From contig DHJG01000097.1 of the NCBI GenBank assembly GCA_002404215.1, positions 1 to 34,007 of the forward strand: a stretch of 34,007 nt of DNA, written 5' to 3'. Positions 31,802-34,007 of the stretch are shown here, in pieces. Made by a program: the position numbers and the translations under genes. The notes under the pieces were generated by a model, which was given only the letters and a program-made list of their open reading frames with translations, did no database searches and was not told the DNA's origin. Numbering within the stretch: position 1 is the stretch's first letter; the number at the start of each line of letters is the position of its first letter. The DNA comes from Desulfosporosinus sp. UBA4726 (GTDB taxonomy: Bacteria > Bacillota > Desulfitobacteriia > Desulfitobacteriales > Desulfitobacteriaceae).

Positions 31802-32806
31802 ATGGATTTTAAAGATTATTATGTCACTCTTGGCGTTGCAGCAGATGCCGATGATAAAACTATAAAAAAAGCGTATCAGAAATTAGCGAAGAAATACCAC
31901 CCGGATGTCAATCCGGGAGACAAAGCCGCTGAGGCTAAATTCAAAGAATCCATGGAAGCCTATCAAGCTATCAGCGACCCGGAGAAACGACGCAAATACG
32001 ACGAATTACGGCAAGATTACCAACAGTGGAAGGCGCGCGGAGGACGTGGAAATTATGATTATGGCCGTTGGCAGACGAATCCCGGTGGTGCTAGAGGTCA
32101 ATCCTCTACCATGTCCCAAGAAGATTTTGCCGAAATGTTCGGTGGTTCGGGAAGATCAGGTGGATTTAATGGCACGGGAGGGGACGAGTACTCTGATTTC
32201 TTCTCGACTCTCTTTGGCGGTGGTGGAGGGCAAGCCAATGGCTTCGGTGGAGGCTCTACAAGAAGACGTCCCCGTGCTGGTCAGGACCTTGAAGTTGAAA
32301 TCCAAGTAACTCTCGAAGAAACCTATAATGGAACAACAAGGGTTGTTCGTACCGGGGAAAAACAAATTGAGGCTAAAATCCCGAAAGGGGTACGAACTGG
32401 TTCTAAGGTGCGGATTGCAGGCCAAGGGGGTCCTGGGATGTCAGGCGGGCCGGCGGGGAACCTCTATCTGAATATAACGGTAGGTTCACATCCTCGCTTT
32501 GTTCGCGATGGGGATGACTTGAGAGTCGAGTTACCGATTGATTTCTACCGGGCCATTTTAGGTGGGGAGGTCAGTATTCATACCTTTGCTGGGGAAGTCC
32601 TGCTCAAAATCCCACCCCTCTCTCAAAGTGGAAAAAAATTTCGTTTTAGAGGAAAAGGTTTGCCGAACTTAGAACACCCTCTCCAACATGGCGATCTGTT
32701 TGCAGAGTTGTCGATTGTTTTACCTGAAGATATCAGCGAGCAAGAGATTACTACCCTTCGTGATTTAGCCGATAAACGAGGAACAACTGAAAAAATTAGT
32801 AGTTAG
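31802..32806 (+). CDS. J-domain co-chaperone, class B (CbpA-like, no zinc finger)
   Basis: A 334-residue Hsp40 that should stimulate DnaK ATPase and deliver substrates. The J domain is residues about 4-69 with HPD at 33-35 (KYHPDVNPGDK). A Gly/Phe-rich stretch with scattered Asp follows (about 75-155), then two DnaJ C-terminal beta domains (QDLEVEIQVTLEETYNG, KIPKGVRTGSKVRI, HPRFVRDGDDL, GEVLLKIPPLSQSGKKFRFRGKG). It lacks the four CxxCxGxG zinc motifs of canonical DnaJ, so it is a class B protein like CbpA rather than DnaJ itself. ATG 31802 follows GAGGTGAG. clpB begins 50 bases after its stop, so the two are probably co-transcribed and CtsR-controlled. No dnaK or grpE is beside it. Confidence 0.93.
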   Translation: MDFKDYYVTLGVAADADDKTIKKAYQKLAKKYHPDVNPGDKAAEAKFKESMEAYQAISDPEKRRKYDELRQDYQQWKARGGRGNYDYGRWQTNPGGARGQSSTMSQEDFAEMFGGSGRSGGFNGTGGDEYSDFFSTLFGGGGGQANGFGGGSTRRRPRAGQDLEVEIQVTLEETYNGTTRVVRTGEKQIEAKIPKGVRTGSKVRIAGQGGPGMSGGPAGNLYLNITVGSHPRFVRDGDDLRVELPIDFYRAILGGEVSIHTFAGEVLLKIPPLSQSGKKFRFRGKGLPNLEHPLQHGDLFAELSIVLPEDISEQEITTLRDLADKRGTTEKISS

Positions 32807-32856
32807 TTTATGAACCAGGGCCTGACGGCACCTAGCTTTAAGAGGAGTGAGGAATT

Positions 32857-34007
32857 ATGTCTTTTGATACCAACCGGTTTACCCAGAAATCTCAGGAAGC
32901 AATCACAGATGCCCAAACTAAGGCGGAACGAAACGGGAACAGTCAGGTAGAGCCTGAACATCTTTTGCTCTCCCTTTTAGAGCAAGGGGATGGCGTTGTG
33001 CCCCAAGTACTAACTAAGTTAGATATGGCGGTCGGTGTCCTCATTCAAAGCATTCGGCAAGAGATCAACCGCTTTCCCCGCATAAGTGGCGGAAATGTGC
33101 AAATAAGCATTTCGCCCCGCTTACGGACTGTTTTAGTAGCGGCGCATGATGAGATGAATACGTTTGGTGATGAGTATGTGAGTACAGAGCATTTGCTTCT
33201 GGCAATTTTCGGAAAAGCTGGAGTGCCTGTCGAACAAGTCCTAAAACAAGCCGGGCTGACCCGAGAAAAATTACTTCAGGCCTTGCGTGAGGTTAGAGGA
33301 ACTCAACGTGTCACTGGTCAAAATCCCGAAGGCACCTATGCAGCTCTGGAACAGTACGGTCTCAACCTAGTGGAGCAAGCAAGGCGTGGACGTCTTGATC
33401 CTGTCATTGGCCGGGATGAGGAAATCCGCAGAGTCATCCAGACTCTATCCCGACGCACAAAAAACAATCCTGTGCTAATCGGTGAGCCTGGGGTCGGAAA
33501 AACAGCGATTGTGGAAGGATTAGCTCAACGGATTGTCCGAGGAGATGTCCCCGACGCAATTAAAGATAAACAAGTTATTTCTCTCGATATGGGGACCCTA
33601 ATCGCAGGCGCCAAATACCGTGGTGAGTTTGAGGAACGTCTGAAAGCAGTGCTCAAAGAAATTCAAGATCGTGATGATGTGATCTTATTTATTGACGAAT
33701 TGCACACTGTTGTAGGAGCGGGAGCTGCTGAAGGCGCAATGGATGCTAGCAATATGCTCAAACCAATGCTTGCCCGTGGAGAACTCAGCATGCTAGGAGC
33801 TACAACGCTCGCAGAGTATCGCAAGCACATTGAGAAAGATGCTGCGCTCGAACGGCGTTTTCAACCGATCATAGTGGAGGCACCCAGTGTTGAGGATACC
33901 ATCTCAATTCTACGCGGACTTAAAGAAAAATATGAAACACACCATGGAGTGCGAATTACGGATGGAGCAATCATTGCTGCTGCCGTGCTTTCCGATCGAT
34001 ATATTAG
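32857..34007 (+). CDS. clpB: ClpB disaggregase, 5' part (continues beyond window)
   Basis: AAA+ chaperone that works with DnaK to rescue aggregated proteins. The 383 visible codons show the Clp N domain (two repeats, HLLLSLLEQ and HLLLAIF, residues about 1-150) and the start of the first AAA domain: DPVIGRDEEIRRVIQTL, Walker A GEPGVGKT (Lys 215), Walker B VILFIDELHT (D280/E281), GAAEGAMDASNMLKP and the arginine-finger region ALERRF. The sequence runs off the window before the coiled-coil middle domain that separates ClpB from ClpC/ClpA; SFDTNRFTQKSQEAI and GAAEGAMDA still favour ClpB. AGGAG and GAGG precede ATG 32857. It follows the J-domain gene in one operon. Confidence 0.93.
   Translation, partial: MSFDTNRFTQKSQEAITDAQTKAERNGNSQVEPEHLLLSLLEQGDGVVPQVLTKLDMAVGVLIQSIRQEINRFPRISGGNVQISISPRLRTVLVAAHDEMNTFGDEYVSTEHLLLAIFGKAGVPVEQVLKQAGLTREKLLQALREVRGTQRVTGQNPEGTYAALEQYGLNLVEQARRGRLDPVIGRDEEIRRVIQTLSRRTKNNPVLIGEPGVGKTAIVEGLAQRIVRGDVPDAIKDKQVISLDMGTLIAGAKYRGEFEERLKAVLKEIQDRDDVILFIDELHTVVGAGAAEGAMDASNMLKPMLARGELSMLGATTLAEYRKHIEKDAALERRFQPIIVEAPSVEDTISILRGLKEKYETHHGVRITDGAIIAAAVLSDRYI

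Noticed and set aside
1..34007. CRISPR array, insertion sequence, integrase, prophage or toxin-antitoxin genes
   Set aside because: No regularly spaced repeats, no transposase or integrase motifs and no terminal inverted repeats with target duplications were seen; the repeats found are local hairpins or palindromes.

Overview
The window reads as chromosome of a Gram-positive, spore-former-type sulfate reducer of the Desulfosporosinus/Desulfitobacterium group (Peptococcaceae). The clearest sign is a dissimilatory sulfite reductase locus (dsrM-dsrK, then ferredoxin-dsrA-dsrB-dsrD-dsrN). Other low-GC Firmicutes traits agree: strong GGAGG ribosome-binding sites with frequent GTG and TTG starts, an AddAB rather than RecBCD recombination nuclease, sigma-A-type promoters, and a CtsR-type heat-shock operator. 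The genus call is inference from gene content; I ran no search.

Layout. 1-635 (minus): 5' part of a membrane-anchored polysaccharide deacetylase. 769-4109: a tight run of a BadF/BcrA-type sugar-kinase-fold ATPase, a metal-dependent amidohydrolase, and a two-gene FetAB-type ABC transporter, closed by a terminator. 4198-12142: addB and addA, overlapping, from an extended -10 promoter. 12251-13384: THUMP-domain RNA methyltransferase with its own promoter and terminator. 13385-13969: a 585-base gene-free region with several inverted repeats. 13970-16520: dsrM and dsrK, ended by a perfect 17-bp terminator stem. 16817-17491: a decayed CoA-disulfide/persulfide reductase-rhodanese pseudogene. 17492-17843: a gene-free leader with a TGTTA-N6-TAACA palindrome. 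17844-20657: ferredoxin, dsrA, dsrB, dsrD. 20724-20799: a long interrupted hairpin. 20859-22319: dsrN. 22748-24565: a LysR regulator and a nitrilase-family amidase. 24699-26601 (minus): a zinc-ribbon protein and an M18 aminopeptidase. 26801-29648: a GNAT acetyltransferase, an unlisted 34-residue small ORF, an iron-sulfur-flavoprotein-like reductase and a DegV protein. 29778-31520: phosphoglucomutase. 31802-34007: a J-domain co-chaperone and the start of clpB, behind a promoter whose -35 box lies inside a CtsR-like operator.

How the genes work together. DsrAB reduces sulfite (DsrC, its usual co-substrate, is not in this window). DsrD is a small winged-helix activator of DsrAB, DsrN probably amidates the siroheme, DsrMK passes menaquinol electrons to the cytoplasm, and the ferredoxin is a candidate electron carrier. 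No dsrJOP lies beside dsrMK, so this is the reduced two-subunit complex. The remaining genes are housekeeping (recombination, RNA modification, sugar phosphates, proteostasis).

I see no rRNA, tRNA, CRISPR array, insertion sequence or phage gene. The least ordinary items are the pseudogene inside the dsr locus, the palindromes upstream of both dsr transcription units, the dsrD-dsrN hairpin, the CtsR/-35 overlap and the small ORF at 27802-27906. No wholly new multi-gene system is evident.
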